This document shows positions 33,280 to 42,622 of a stretch of 48,366 bases of DNA, piece after piece. Below the pieces are notes generated by a model. The model was not told the DNA's origin. It made no database searches and saw nothing but the letters and a program-made list of their open reading frames with translations. Each line of letters opens with the position of its first letter. Position 1 is the stretch's first letter. The DNA is from Raoultibacter timonensis (GTDB lineage: Bacteria; Actinomycetota; Coriobacteriia; Coriobacteriales; Eggerthellaceae): the NCBI RefSeq assembly GCF_900240215.1, contig NZ_LT964679.1, positions 2,130,473-2,178,838 of the forward strand. Reading direction: 5' to 3'. The position numbers were made by a program, and so were the translations under genes.

Positions 33280-33358
33280 CGGGGGCATCGCATGAAGACG
33301 CCGCATTGAAGCAGAGCAGCCGGGAAGCGGTCGTGCGACAGCTTGAAGGAGTATCGCC

Positions 33359-34282
33359 ATGCCAGCGCTTTATCGCCTAACCGACCGCCTCGAAGCCCTC
33401 GACCCAGAGCAAGGGACCGACCCCGCGCAGCCCGTCATCGAAGTGCTGCGAACCGATGAGCTCGATTCGATCGGCATCGGGGATATCGACGCGCTCGAAT
33501 CGCTGCGCAGCCTCGCCTCGTCGCAGAGCTCCTACGTCGATGCCTTCCCCGACTGCATGATCGGATCGCTTTCGATTCCCAACAAGAACGACTTGCTCGA
33601 CGAACCCTCGTGCTTCGGCTTCTACCTCGATCAGATGCGCCTGATATTCGTCGACGACGGAAACATCTGCGAATCGATTCTCAACAGCATCGCCAAAGCC
33701 CGCCCTGCGTGCAACCTCACTGTCGCCCGCGTACTGTACGAGTTCCTCAAGTTCACCGTCAAAGACGATACGCTGTTTCTCGCAGACGTCGAAGACAAGC
33801 TCGGCGACACCGAGGAGAACATCCTCGACAGAAAACGACACGTAACGAACCATCATATGCTGCAGGTCAGGAGAAAGATCCTCAAGCTCGACAATTACTA
33901 CCAGCAGCTATCCGATATGAGCAGCATCATGAGCGAAGACGAGCACCACATGCTCGCCAAAGAGGAGCGGCGCCTGTTCCATCTGTTCTCGCAGCAAGCC
34001 GATCGGCTCATGCAGCGCGCGCAATCCCTCAAGGATTACAGCCTGCAGCTGCGCGAGCTCTACCAGATGCAGATCGATACGCAGCAGAACGAGATCATGC
34101 GTTGGTTCACCGTGATCACCACCATCTTCGTACCGCTGACGTTGATTACAAGCTGGTACGGCATGAATTTCCAGAACATGCCCGAGCTCGCTTCGCCCTA
34201 CGCGTATCCGATCATCATCGTCGTATGCGTTGCGCTTATCGTCGTGGAGCTCGGCTTCTTCAAGAAGAAGAAGTGGCTCTAA
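33359..34282 (+). CDS. corA: CorA-family divalent-metal (Mg2+/Co2+) transporter
   Basis: A 307-residue protein with a long cytoplasmic N-terminal domain and two C-terminal membrane helices. The signature GMN is present in WYGMNFQNMPE (about residue 266), in the loop between the helices, and the protein ends KKKKWL. The long charged helix before the first membrane segment (residues ~150-245) fits the CorA funnel. The ATG has an AAGGAG site. Its stop overlaps the convergent uracil-DNA glycosylase gene by 4 bp. Regulation is not visible beyond a -10 box. Confidence 0.9.
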   Translation: MPALYRLTDRLEALDPEQGTDPAQPVIEVLRTDELDSIGIGDIDALESLRSLASSQSSYVDAFPDCMIGSLSIPNKNDLLDEPSCFGFYLDQMRLIFVDDGNICESILNSIAKARPACNLTVARVLYEFLKFTVKDDTLFLADVEDKLGDTEENILDRKRHVTNHHMLQVRRKILKLDNYYQQLSDMSSIMSEDEHHMLAKEERRLFHLFSQQADRLMQRAQSLKDYSLQLRELYQMQIDTQQNEIMRWFTVITTIFVPLTLITSWYGMNFQNMPELASPYAYPIIIVVCVALIVVELGFFKKKKWL

Positions 34283-35043
34283 CGCGGATCACCGCCCAAG
34301 GGAAGCCGTTCGGCCGCAGGGGCGCTCGCATCTGCCGTCAGGAGGTCGCCCGGCACAACCGGCTCGGCCTTCTGGGGATCTTCGGAGGCGCCGGCGAAAG
34401 ATGCGTCTTGCGCCGGCGACGCAGCTTTCGCAGGATCGGCGGGGGCATCGTCGGCCTCGGATCTCACGAATTTCGGATCGGGGGATTCGGCCAGCAGCGC
34501 GCCGAGCGTACGGAAATCGGCTTCCATGATGTCGCGCTTGCTGCGGTCGTAGATGGCTGCGGCGGGATGGAAGATCGGGAACACCTTGAACTTACCCGCC
34601 TGCTGCAACTTCCCGTGTAACCTCGTTATCCCCACGTCGGTTTTCAGGATGAACTTCGTCGAGAAGTTGCCGAGCGTTACGATGAACTCCGGATCGATCG
34701 TGCGCGTCTGTTCGCGCAGGTACGGCGTGCACAGCGTGATCTCATCGGGTTGAGGGTCGCGGTTTCCGGGAGGCCGGCACTTGAGCACGTTCGCTATGTA
34801 AATGTCTTCGCGCACGAGTCCCGCAAACGCGAGGAGCTCGTTGAGATATTGCCCCGCCGCACCGACGAACGGCTCTCCTTGAAGGTCTTCGTTCTTGCCC
34901 GGCGCTTCGCCGACGATCATAACGCGAGCATGAGGGTTTCCCACCCCGAATACGATCTGCGTGCGGCCCTCGCACAGCGCGCATTTCTTGCACGCCTCGA
35001 CTTCCGATCTGATCTGCCCCAAAGGGATATGCGGTTTCTTCAT
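34279..35043 (-). CDS. Family-4 (iron-sulfur) uracil-DNA glycosylase
   Basis: It removes uracil from DNA. Residues typical of type-4 UDG are present: CKKCALC (two cluster cysteines), VMIVGEAPGKNEDLQGEPF, NVLKCRPPGNRDPQPDE, ITLGNFSTKF-type strand (VTLGNFSTK) and FPIFHPAAAIYDR. The cluster should be [4Fe-4S]. About 80 C-terminal residues are Ala/Pro/Asp-rich and probably disordered, longer than usual. I chose the ATG at 35043; the frame is open to an ATG at 35151 that overlaps the alr stop (ATGA), which would add a 36-residue N-terminus not normal for the family. It is co-transcribed with alr. Confidence 0.87.
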   Translation of the reverse strand: MKKPHIPLGQIRSEVEACKKCALCEGRTQIVFGVGNPHARVMIVGEAPGKNEDLQGEPFVGAAGQYLNELLAFAGLVREDIYIANVLKCRPPGNRDPQPDEITLCTPYLREQTRTIDPEFIVTLGNFSTKFILKTDVGITRLHGKLQQAGKFKVFPIFHPAAAIYDRSKRDIMEADFRTLGALLAESPDPKFVRSEADDAPADPAKAASPAQDASFAGASEDPQKAEPVVPGDLLTADASAPAAERLPLGGDPR

Positions 35044-35147
35044 AGCTGTCCGTTCCGTTCCTGCCTCGCCGCCTTGCCGAACACTGACGCCACCCGTTGC
35101 CGCCACGCGCCGATGAGCTTCGACGCGGCGCATGTTCGCTTCGCCGC

Positions 35148-36422
35148 TCATACGTATACGCGCGGCATACGATGCGAGAAGCCGATGACTATTTCGTGCT
35201 GCACCGTGCCGAGCATGTTCGCCATATCGTCCACCGTCACCACCGAATCGCCCTGACGGCCCACGACGATCACCTCGTCGCCGATCTGCGGGTCAAGCCT
35301 GCGGCGGTTGCCGTACACGCGCATATCGACCTCGAACATGCACTGATCCATACAGATGTTGCCCACCTGGCGGCAGCGCTGCCCGTCGAGGATCACATCG
35401 GTTCTGCCCGAAAGCTCACGGCGAAACCCGTCGGCATAGCCGAGTGGCAGGGTGCATATCTTCACGCTGCCAGGGCTGCGGTACTGCATCCCGTAGCTGA
35501 CGCCCTCGCTCATGGGCACGAGCTTCACTTCGGTGATGCGCGCATGCACGCTCATCGCAGGGCGAAGCTCGACCATGCGACGTGTTTCCTGGCAGGGATG
35601 GAACCCGTAGAGGGATATGCCGAGACGCGCCATGTCGAAGTGCACATCGGGATAGCGGATGATGGCCGCCGAATTGGCGGTATGCACGATACCGGGGTTG
35701 ATTCCCGCCGCGCGCATGGCGTTGATGGCCTCGAGGAACCGTTTGGCCTGTATTTGGAAGTCGAGGGTTTCGGCGCAATCAGCCGTCGCAAAATGTGTGA
35801 ACGTGCCCACCAGATCGAGCGCTCGATGAAAGCTGACCTGCGTCATGAACTCGACGACCTCGTCGTGGCGTATGCCGATGCGGTTCATGCCGGTGTTTAT
35901 CTTCAGGTGGTACGGAGCCCTCACGCCGAAGGCATCGGCCGCCTCGCCGTACTGGATGGCGAATTCGGGCGTGTAGATCGTCGGCATCACTTTGTAGGCG
36001 AGCAAAAGCGGGATCGACGTTATCGGAGGCTCGGCCAACACAAGAACAGGCGCGTTGATGAGCGCTTCACGAAGTTCGATGGCCTCGTCGACCGTTGCCA
36101 CCCCAAGGTACTCGGCACCCGAGTTGAGCGCGGTCTTCGCAACCTTGACCGCTCCGTGCCCGTATGCGTCCGCTTTTACGACGGCCATAAGCTTCTTGCC
36201 GCGCCCGATGCACTGCCGAGCTACGCCGACGTTGTGCCTGATTGCGGCAAGATCGATTTCGACCCACGCCCACCTGCGGTCACGGGCCGGGATGGTCGCC
36301 AGCTTCTCGGGGTCGAAGGCGAGCTTACCCGAAGGCGATATGACATCGCGCGCAAAGTCGATCGGCCTTTTAGCGTTCTTCTGGGAATACATGCTCGAAT
36401 AATCGCTGCGTTGCTCGCTCAC
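35148..36422 (-). CDS. alr: Alanine racemase
   Basis: A PLP enzyme converting L- to D-alanine for peptidoglycan. The 424-residue protein has the lysine motif KLMAVVKADAYGHGAVKVA, the TFTHFATAD segment, NSAAIIRYPDVHFDMARLGI, and the catalytic Tyr region SEGVSYGMQY, then LPLGYADGFRR and VGNICMDQCM. The start is GTG at 36422 with AAAGG upstream; the N-terminus (~45 residues) is longer than in most Alr proteins, and ATG at residue 11 is an alternative. A TATACT at 36452-36457 is a likely -10. It overlaps or abuts the uracil-DNA glycosylase gene. Confidence 0.93.
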   Translation of the reverse strand: MSEQRSDYSSMYSQKNAKRPIDFARDVISPSGKLAFDPEKLATIPARDRRWAWVEIDLAAIRHNVGVARQCIGRGKKLMAVVKADAYGHGAVKVAKTALNSGAEYLGVATVDEAIELREALINAPVLVLAEPPITSIPLLLAYKVMPTIYTPEFAIQYGEAADAFGVRAPYHLKINTGMNRIGIRHDEVVEFMTQVSFHRALDLVGTFTHFATADCAETLDFQIQAKRFLEAINAMRAAGINPGIVHTANSAAIIRYPDVHFDMARLGISLYGFHPCQETRRMVELRPAMSVHARITEVKLVPMSEGVSYGMQYRSPGSVKICTLPLGYADGFRRELSGRTDVILDGQRCRQVGNICMDQCMFEVDMRVYGNRRRLDPQIGDEVIVVGRQGDSVVTVDDMANMLGTVQHEIVIGFSHRMPRVYV

Positions 36423-36918
36423 GAAAAATGCCTTTCTCTCAGCTCGGTCTTAGTATAGCGCACCGAATATGAACACGGCAGCGTTCGGTTCGACTGCATG
36501 AAGATTTCGTCCGCCCTCAAACGGTGTTTGGGTACGCGGAACGAGGAGAACGCATCAGCGACTTTCGATGCGCTATCGAATTCCCAGCACGTTCCCGAGA
36601 TGTCGGAATCGGGCACGAAATTGGACCTGTGGCAATTATTATCAATAAATTTATCTTCTTACCAGCTTGGGGTTCGGCATAGCGCCTGATCAACGAGATG
36701 GCTTTGCTTCGATCATAGTTTATTACTGCATTACCTTTTGACAGGCCTCAAAATTCGTGCCACAGCCCAGGTCGCAGGGCCGATATCGCGCTTGCAGCAT
36801 CGTCTGCAGTCGCGCGCAAACCCATCCGCCAACCTTCTTGCCGGTCGATGGGTGCAGCTCGGTCTCCCGCACAGGCGAACCGAGCATAGGCGATGCCCGA
36901 AGACGACGAGCGTTGCGT
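36423..36918. other. 496-bp gene-free stretch between alr and a LuxR gene
   Basis: No supported gene: small open frames lack ribosome sites and similarity. It should hold the alr promoter (TATACT at 36452-36457, minus strand) and the 3' end of the LuxR transcript. The segment 36634-36660 is strikingly AT-rich (ATTATTATCAATAAATTTAT) in a GC-rich genome. Confidence 0.6.
36452..36457 (-). promoter_or_regulatory. alr -10-like element
   Basis: TATACT on the minus strand, 30 bp before the GTG start of alr. Weak -35. Confidence 0.4.
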
Positions 36919-38550
36919 TTATCCGTTCAGCGTTTCCAGCAACTCGAGCAGTTCTTGGCGGCTGTGGATATCGAGCTTCGTGTAGATATGCTTGCTGTGC
37001 GTACGCACCGTGTTCTCGGAAATGACGAGCTTTTCGGCGATGACCGCAACGCTGTGACCGCGCGCGATGAGCTCCATGACCTCGGTTTCCCGCGAAGAAA
37101 GACCGTATGCGTCCTTGAGGTCGAAGCACTGCTTCGAGAGGCGGTCGCGAATCGTGCCGAAGTCCTCGGAGGGAGACGGCCGATTACGCCGCTTTTTCTC
37201 CACGGAGCGACGTTTCGCGGTATCGGAGCGACGCTTCTTCCCCGGCTTATCCCCTCGGAGGCTATCGGCGTCCTCGGCCCTTATTCCACTCGCATCTTGA
37301 TCGCCCGGAGAATCCTGCGAAATCCGCACGGGCTCGCGTCGAAGGGGCAGAAATTCGATAGGATCGGCCTGGACGGCAGCCCTCCCCGTTAGGTTCTTGA
37401 ACAGGGTACCGCTTGCCGCCAAAAGCGTGAGCCCGAGCACGTAGCTGGAAATCATTGCCACCACGAACAACCATTCAGACCCCATCGACGATACCGAATC
37501 GGAGAGCCATCCAAGGAGAAAGCCGAGGCTCTGCATGAGGTAGACCACACTGCCGAAAAACGCGTAGATGAACACGGGGTTGATGCCGCGATCGCGCGAA
37601 ACCTGCGCGCACTGCATCATCATAAGCATAAGCACCAGAGAAAACACCATGTACGTAAGCGCGGCAAACAGGTTCAGGTAGAATGCGCCGAGAAACGGCA
37701 GGAGCAGAAACCCCGTGATGATGAGCGGATACACGACGCGAAACACCGTGGTGAGGCCAAACCGAAAACTCGCCCGATACCACAGCACCAACAGCACCGC
37801 AGCCGAAATGAACGAGCCGAGCATCGAGGCTACGTTGACAACGGTGCTGACCTCCTGATGAAGCAGCGCGATGCCGCGGATTACACCGCTTGCGAACGCA
37901 AGCGCGCCCACACAGAGGGCACTTCGCCAAAAGTCGCTCATAACCTGTCGATACACACGCGGATGCTGGCGCGGCACATCCTCGAACATCGGCTGATCGA
38001 CTTTCATTTCTCGTACGCTCAGCGCTACGCACAATCCGCATAGCGGTACGAATACGAGCGGAATGAGAAATGCGGTGAGTGCAATGGGGACGAGGTAGAG
38101 CGCGAAATATATAAACGGCGCAAGCGCAGTTCCGACCATCAGCCGCAAGTTGCCTTCCTCCGATGGCAACGAGGCGAAGTAGCGCTGCCAGAGCATGAAC
38201 AGCCCAGCGCAGCCGACACCGAGCAGGACGCCTCCCCCGCCTACGAGCACAAGCGTAAAATCAGCCAGGTACATCGCGCCGATGAGGCACGCCGACCCGG
38301 TGAACACCATGATGGCCGAAAGCGATACGAGCATGCGGCGCGCTTCGTGCGGAAACCAATACGATCCGAACACGCTTGCAAGAAACGCTCCCCAAAACGC
38401 GAGCGATTGAGCAAGGAAAAAAGTCAGGGTGACTTCGGCGGTTTGAAATTCAAGGGGAAGAAACGGAAAGATGCCCGCCCACGTGGACGTAGCATTTACG
38501 GTAAGGAAAAAGGCATAGCCCCAACTCGATACATGCGGCTTGAAAGCCAT
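36919..38550 (-). CDS. LuxR-family regulator with polytopic membrane domain, probable dms regulator
   Basis: The ATG at 38550 (MAFKPHVSSWGYAFF) follows GGGAGGAGG at ideal spacing, giving 543 residues; upstream in-frame codons are not used. Residues ~10-400 form about twelve hydrophobic helices. They are followed by an unusually long, strongly basic linker (GKKRRSDTAKRRSVEKKRR) and the LuxR helix-turn-helix at ~484-543 (LSSRETEVMELIARGHS ... HIYTKLDIHSRQELLEL). It is divergent from dmsA with a 17-bp perfect inverted repeat between them. The basic linker might bind DNA or lipids; that is inference. Confidence 0.9.
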   Translation of the reverse strand: MAFKPHVSSWGYAFFLTVNATSTWAGIFPFLPLEFQTAEVTLTFFLAQSLAFWGAFLASVFGSYWFPHEARRMLVSLSAIMVFTGSACLIGAMYLADFTLVLVGGGGVLLGVGCAGLFMLWQRYFASLPSEEGNLRLMVGTALAPFIYFALYLVPIALTAFLIPLVFVPLCGLCVALSVREMKVDQPMFEDVPRQHPRVYRQVMSDFWRSALCVGALAFASGVIRGIALLHQEVSTVVNVASMLGSFISAAVLLVLWYRASFRFGLTTVFRVVYPLIITGFLLLPFLGAFYLNLFAALTYMVFSLVLMLMMMQCAQVSRDRGINPVFIYAFFGSVVYLMQSLGFLLGWLSDSVSSMGSEWLFVVAMISSYVLGLTLLAASGTLFKNLTGRAAVQADPIEFLPLRREPVRISQDSPGDQDASGIRAEDADSLRGDKPGKKRRSDTAKRRSVEKKRRNRPSPSEDFGTIRDRLSKQCFDLKDAYGLSSRETEVMELIARGHSVAVIAEKLVISENTVRTHSKHIYTKLDIHSRQELLELLETLNG

Positions 38551-38631
38551 GCGGCGGCCTCCTCCCTCAAGCTTTGCACGCGCCCCGCTATGCGATATGC
38601 TCACTATACCGAATGATCGGTTAAAGCCGCA

Positions 38632-38684
38632 GGTGGATTAATCACATGATGCTTAAATCACATGCGCCATGTGATTAATCCACC
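38632..38684. promoter_or_regulatory. 17-bp perfect inverted repeat upstream of dmsA (probable operator)
   Basis: GGTGGATTAATCACATG (38632-38648) and its exact reverse complement (38668-38684) are separated by 19 bp. The spacer contains another ATCACATG (38657-38664), making three copies of that half-site. It lies 54 bp before dmsA and 81 bp from the divergent LuxR start. Confidence 0.75.
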
Positions 38685-38738
38685 AGCTCGTTCCATTAGG
38701 GTTGAGCATGACGAGCAATCCGCAAAGAAGGAGGGACT

Positions 38739-41162
38739 ATGGATTTCAAAGACGAGACAACCCTATCACGCCGAACCTTCGTCAAAGGTTCGCTGGCAGG
38801 CCTCGCGCTTGCAGGAGCAGCGGGATCGGCGGCGCTCTACGGCTGCACTCCCGCTGAAGAGAAAGAGCAGAGCGGCGAAGGCGCACCGGCCGAAGAAGCC
38901 GATCAGATCGTGTGGAGCCAATGCGTTGTTAACTGCGGCGGCGCTTGCGCGCTCAGATGGCACACCAAAGACGGAAAGCTCCTGTACGCCGAGACCGACA
39001 ACACTGGAGATGCCGAAAAACTCCAGGTGCGTGCCTGTTTACGAGGCAGATCGTTACGGCGATGGGTCAATTCCCCCGATCGGCTCATGCATCCCATGAA
39101 ACGCTCCGGCAAACGAGGCGAAGGCATGTTCGAACAGATTTCTTGGGATGAAGCGCTTGATGAAATCGCAAGCAAACTTACCGAAACCATTGAGAAATAC
39201 GGTAACGAAGCCGTCTACATAAACTACGGCAGCGGCGTCGGTTCTGTAACCAGCAGGGTGTTTCCCCGACTGATGAATCTGATGGGCGGATATCTCAAAT
39301 ACTATTACGACTACTCCACCAACATGATGCAAGCGGGAATGCCCTATACATTTGGGGAGGATTGGACCGACGGAGGAAGCAAATTCTCATCTTCGATGTC
39401 GGAAGCCAAGAACTCCGATCTTATCGTATTGTTCGGCAACAGCCCAGCGGAAACGAGAATGGGCGGAGCGAACATCGTATACGACTACACCCAGGTGAGG
39501 GAGTCGGGGCCACGAATCATCAGCGTAGACTACCGGCTTAACGAATCCTCGTCGGGGCAAGTCGATGAGTGGGTTCCGATTAGGCCGGGTACCGACGCGG
39601 CTCTCGTCAACGCCATCGCCCATGAGTTCATTGTCAACGATCAGGTAGATAAAGAGTTTCTCGATACCTACTGCATCGGATACGACGAAGACACGATGCC
39701 CGAGTCAGCCAAAGGGCAGAATAAATCGTACAAAGACTATATCATGGGTACCGGCTACGACATGACCGAGAAAACCCCTGAGTGGGCTGCGCCCATCACA
39801 CAAATCCCAGCGGATCGCATCCGCAGCCTCGCATCCGATATCGCGAACGCGAAAGCGCCATTCATCGCACAAGGATGGGGTCCTCAAAGGCACAGCAACG
39901 GAGAGAACACCTCACGTGCCATATGCATGATCCCCATGCTCATCGGGCAAATTGGCCTCCCTGGAACAAATACGGGCTCTCGAGAAGCCAATCCGGACGG
40001 TATCGTAGGAGGCATGCCGAAGGGTGACAATCCCGTAAAAACATCCATCAACTGCTACCAATGGCTGAACGCGGTAGACCACGGCGAGAAAATGACCGCT
40101 GCGAAAGACGGGGTTCGCGGCACCGACAAGCTCAAGACAGGGATCAAGTTCATCTGGAATTATGCGGGCAATACCATCACGAACCAGCACGGCGACATAA
40201 ACAAGGTTCACGAGATTCTGCAAGACGAGACCAAATGCGAATTCATCGTAGTTATCGACACCGTACTTACCGACTCGGCCCGCTATGCAGATATTCTTCT
40301 CCCCGACGCCATGCGCGCCGAACAGCCCCACATGGCGGGAAACGGATATGCCGAATACTATGACGGCGTTATTCTCGGCGCTCAAGCTCAGGAAGCACCG
40401 GGCGAAGCAATGCGCGAATACGACATCGTATCCAACTTAGCAGAAAAGCTTGGAAAGAAAGATGAATTCACCGAAGGTAAAACCCAGGAAGAATGGATCG
40501 AGGAACTCTATAAGAAAGCAGCGGACGCCGACGGAAACATGCCTTCTTGGGAGGAAATGCAAGAGCAGGGCATTTTCAAAAGAGAATTGAACCCCGTAAT
40601 AGGCCTTAAGGATTTTCGCGATGATCCCGAGAGCAACCCCCTTGAAACACCATCAGGGAAACTAGAGATCTACTCCGAAAGCCTTGCTGAAGCAGCAATG
40701 CAAATGGAGCTCGAAGAAGACGAGATCGTAACACCTATTCCTGTATTTGATCCAGGATTTCAGGGATACGGAAGCGTGACCGACGAGTATCCGCTCTACT
40801 GTTCGAGCTTCCATTTCAAAGGCAGGACCCATTCGTCTTACGGTGGAGTCGACGAGTTGAAGCAAGTCTGCCGCCAGCAAATGTGGATCAATCCCGCCGA
40901 CGCCGAATCTCGCAATATCGAGAACGGAGACATGTGCGCCGTTACGAGCCCCGCAGGAACGATTCGCATCGAAGCACGCGTGACCCCACGCATCATTCCT
41001 GGCACCGTAGGCATTCCGCAAGGCGCATGGCATGACGCTGACATGACGGGAGACCGCATCGACAACGGGGGCTGCATCAACACGCTGACAACGTATCGGC
41101 CATCCCCGCTTGCCAAAGGCAACGGCGTTCATTCCATCATCGTCCAAGTGGCGAAGGCGTAA
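38739..41162 (+). CDS. dmsA: DMSO reductase-type molybdopterin catalytic subunit (DmsA family)
   Basis: An 807-residue bis-MGD molybdoenzyme with a Tat motif SRRTFVKG (residues 10-17) and a hydrophobic run ending LYGC (Cys36). The iron-sulfur motif is C62-x3-C66-x3-C70-x29-C100 followed by LRGRS. The sequence tracks E. coli DmsA closely from memory (VRPGTDAALVN, AFIAQGWGPQRHSNGE-type segment, DGVRGTDKL, LTTYRPSPLAKGN). Ser193 in YDYSTNMM is the expected Mo ligand, as in DmsA. It should reduce S- or N-oxides at the outer membrane face, but the paralogue family is broad. AAGGAGGG precedes the ATG. Its base composition looks less GC-rich than dmsB. Confidence 0.92.
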   Translation: MDFKDETTLSRRTFVKGSLAGLALAGAAGSAALYGCTPAEEKEQSGEGAPAEEADQIVWSQCVVNCGGACALRWHTKDGKLLYAETDNTGDAEKLQVRACLRGRSLRRWVNSPDRLMHPMKRSGKRGEGMFEQISWDEALDEIASKLTETIEKYGNEAVYINYGSGVGSVTSRVFPRLMNLMGGYLKYYYDYSTNMMQAGMPYTFGEDWTDGGSKFSSSMSEAKNSDLIVLFGNSPAETRMGGANIVYDYTQVRESGPRIISVDYRLNESSSGQVDEWVPIRPGTDAALVNAIAHEFIVNDQVDKEFLDTYCIGYDEDTMPESAKGQNKSYKDYIMGTGYDMTEKTPEWAAPITQIPADRIRSLASDIANAKAPFIAQGWGPQRHSNGENTSRAICMIPMLIGQIGLPGTNTGSREANPDGIVGGMPKGDNPVKTSINCYQWLNAVDHGEKMTAAKDGVRGTDKLKTGIKFIWNYAGNTITNQHGDINKVHEILQDETKCEFIVVIDTVLTDSARYADILLPDAMRAEQPHMAGNGYAEYYDGVILGAQAQEAPGEAMREYDIVSNLAEKLGKKDEFTEGKTQEEWIEELYKKAADADGNMPSWEEMQEQGIFKRELNPVIGLKDFRDDPESNPLETPSGKLEIYSESLAEAAMQMELEEDEIVTPIPVFDPGFQGYGSVTDEYPLYCSSFHFKGRTHSSYGGVDELKQVCRQQMWINPADAESRNIENGDMCAVTSPAGTIRIEARVTPRIIPGTVGIPQGAWHDADMTGDRIDNGGCINTLTTYRPSPLAKGNGVHSIIVQVAKA

Positions 41163-41174
41163 GGGGGTATCACG

Positions 41175-41813
41175 ATGACTCAATACGGATTCTACTTCGA
41201 CAGCTCGCGCTGCACCGGATGCAAGACCTGCGAGATGGCCTGCAAGGATTACAAAGACCTCTCCCAGACGGTCGCGTTTCGCAAGGTGTACGACTACGAG
41301 GGCGGAACGTGGACTGCGGCCGACGACGGATCGTACACCACCGACGCCTACGCCTACCACGTGTCGCTCGCCTGCAACCACTGCGACATGCCCGCCTGCA
41401 TGGGCGCATGCCCTTCGGGCGCCATCGACAAGGATCAGAAAACCGGCATCGTGCGCATCCACGACGATAAGTGCACGGCTTCGGGAGCCTGCGTGGAGGC
41501 TTGCCCCTACAACGTGCCCATCCTCGATACCGAGAAGGGCTACGCCGTCAAATGCGACCTCTGCTACGATCGCGTGACGAACGGGCAGAACCCCATCTGC
41601 GTCGAAGCGTGTCCGCTGCGCGCTCTCGAGTTCGGCGAGATCGAGGATCTGCGCGCGAAATACGGCGACACCGCAGCCATCGCGCCCATGCCCTCCCCCG
41701 ACGAAACGCAGCCCAACATCGCCATCAAGGCATGCGATGCCGCCAAGGAACCCGGCGACAGCACGGGCTCCATCGCAAACGAAATGGAGGTCACCGGCAC
41801 CCCCGCCGCATAG
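41175..41813 (+). CDS. dmsB: DMSO reductase-type iron-sulfur subunit (DmsB), first copy
   Basis: A 212-residue protein with four ferredoxin-type cysteine groups: CTGCKTCEMACKD, CNHCDMPACMGACPSGA, CTASGACVEACPYNVP and CDLCYDRVTNGQNPICVEACP. This is the usual four-[4Fe-4S] DmsB/NrfC layout. In the third group the Cys-x2-Cys is C-T-A-S-G-A-C, as in DmsB relatives. It carries electrons from the membrane anchor to DmsA and would be co-exported with DmsA by Tat, having no signal of its own. It begins 12 bp after dmsA. A terminator-like hairpin follows it at 41833. Confidence 0.9.
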   Translation: MTQYGFYFDSSRCTGCKTCEMACKDYKDLSQTVAFRKVYDYEGGTWTAADDGSYTTDAYAYHVSLACNHCDMPACMGACPSGAIDKDQKTGIVRIHDDKCTASGACVEACPYNVPILDTEKGYAVKCDLCYDRVTNGQNPICVEACPLRALEFGEIEDLRAKYGDTAAIAPMPSPDETQPNIAIKACDAAKEPGDSTGSIANEMEVTGTPAA

Positions 41814-41832
41814 CGCTTCCCTTTCACTTCCC

Positions 41833-41866
41833 GAGCGGCACCGCGCATACGACCACGGTGCCGCTC
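41833..41866 (+). terminator. Hairpin between the two dmsB genes
   Basis: A perfect 11-bp stem (GAGCGGCACCG / CGGTGCCGCTC) with a 12-nt loop lies 19 bp after the first dmsB stop. The loop-side sequence resembles the hairpin before nfnA. No long T run. Confidence 0.6.
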
Positions 41867-41938
41867 TCCTGCGGATCACGCCCAAACCCGCCTGCCCGAA
41901 TATACCGTGCCGCCCGACGTAAAAACGGGTCATCCGCG

Positions 41939-41944
41939 TATAAT
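41939..41944 (+). promoter_or_regulatory. Internal -10 element before the second dmsB
   Basis: A perfect TATAAT, 40 bp upstream of the ATG at 41984 and downstream of the hairpin at 41833-41866. It suggests a separate transcript for dmsB2-dmsC. The -35 is weak. Confidence 0.45.
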
Positions 41945-41983
41945 CGACGCAGGAAGATAGGATTCGAATCGGAGCAACACGGT

Positions 41984-42607
41984 ATGCAATACGGCTTCTT
42001 CTTCGACAACGCACGGTGCACTGGCTGCAAAACCTGCGAGCTGGCCTGCAAAGACTACAAGGGGCTCGATGCGAGTCGCACGTATCGTCGCGTCATCGAT
42101 TACGAAGGAGGCACCTGGGAAACCTCACCCGACGGATCGGTCACCCAAAACTGTTTCGTCTACCATATCTCGCTCGCATGCAACCATTGTTCCGATCCAG
42201 CGTGCACTCGCGTCTGCCCCACGGGGGCCATGCATAAGGACGACCTCGGCTTAGTCTGGCCCGATGCAACCAAGTGCATCGGCTGCGGATATTGCACGAT
42301 GGCCTGTCCGTACCATGCGCCGGTCATCGACCAGGTATCGAAAAAGAGCAGCAAGTGCGATGGGTGCAGGGAACGCATCGCGACGGGGAGCAAACCCATC
42401 TGCGTCGAAGCCTGTCCGCTTCGGGCGCTCGATTTCGCAGAGACAAGCGAACTGCTGAGCACCCACCCCGAATGCGCCTCGAGCATCCTCCCCCTCGCCG
42501 AACCCGAGTACACTCATCCGAACCTTTTCATCAACGTCTCGGATGCGGCAGCCTATGCTTCCGAGCACGGCAAGGGGCACATCGCCAATTACGATGAGAT
42601 CGATTAG
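41984..42607 (+). CDS. DMSO reductase-type iron-sulfur subunit (DmsB), second copy
   Basis: A 207-residue DmsB paralogue with cysteine groups CTGCKTCELACKD, CNHCSDPACTRVCPTGA, CIGCGYCTMACPYHAP and CDGCRERIATGSKPICVEACP. It is clearly related to the upstream copy (both open QYGFFFDNARCTGC/QYGFYFDSSRCTGC-like) but much diverged after the last cluster. In the third group it has a full CIGCGYC, where the first copy has CTASGAC. It is 15 bp upstream of the dmsC-like anchor, so it may be the true partner of that anchor, while the first copy travels with DmsA. That division is inference. Confidence 0.9.
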   Translation: MQYGFFFDNARCTGCKTCELACKDYKGLDASRTYRRVIDYEGGTWETSPDGSVTQNCFVYHISLACNHCSDPACTRVCPTGAMHKDDLGLVWPDATKCIGCGYCTMACPYHAPVIDQVSKKSSKCDGCRERIATGSKPICVEACPLRALDFAETSELLSTHPECASSILPLAEPEYTHPNLFINVSDAAAYASEHGKGHIANYDEID

Positions 42608-42622
42608 CGAACGGAAACACGT

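Noticed and set aside
36634-36660. AT-rich ATTATTATCAATAAATTTAT as an FNR/CRP-type box or origin element
   Set aside because: It does not fit TTGAT-N4-ATCAA and stands alone with no iterons or DnaA boxes; reported only as an AT-rich patch.
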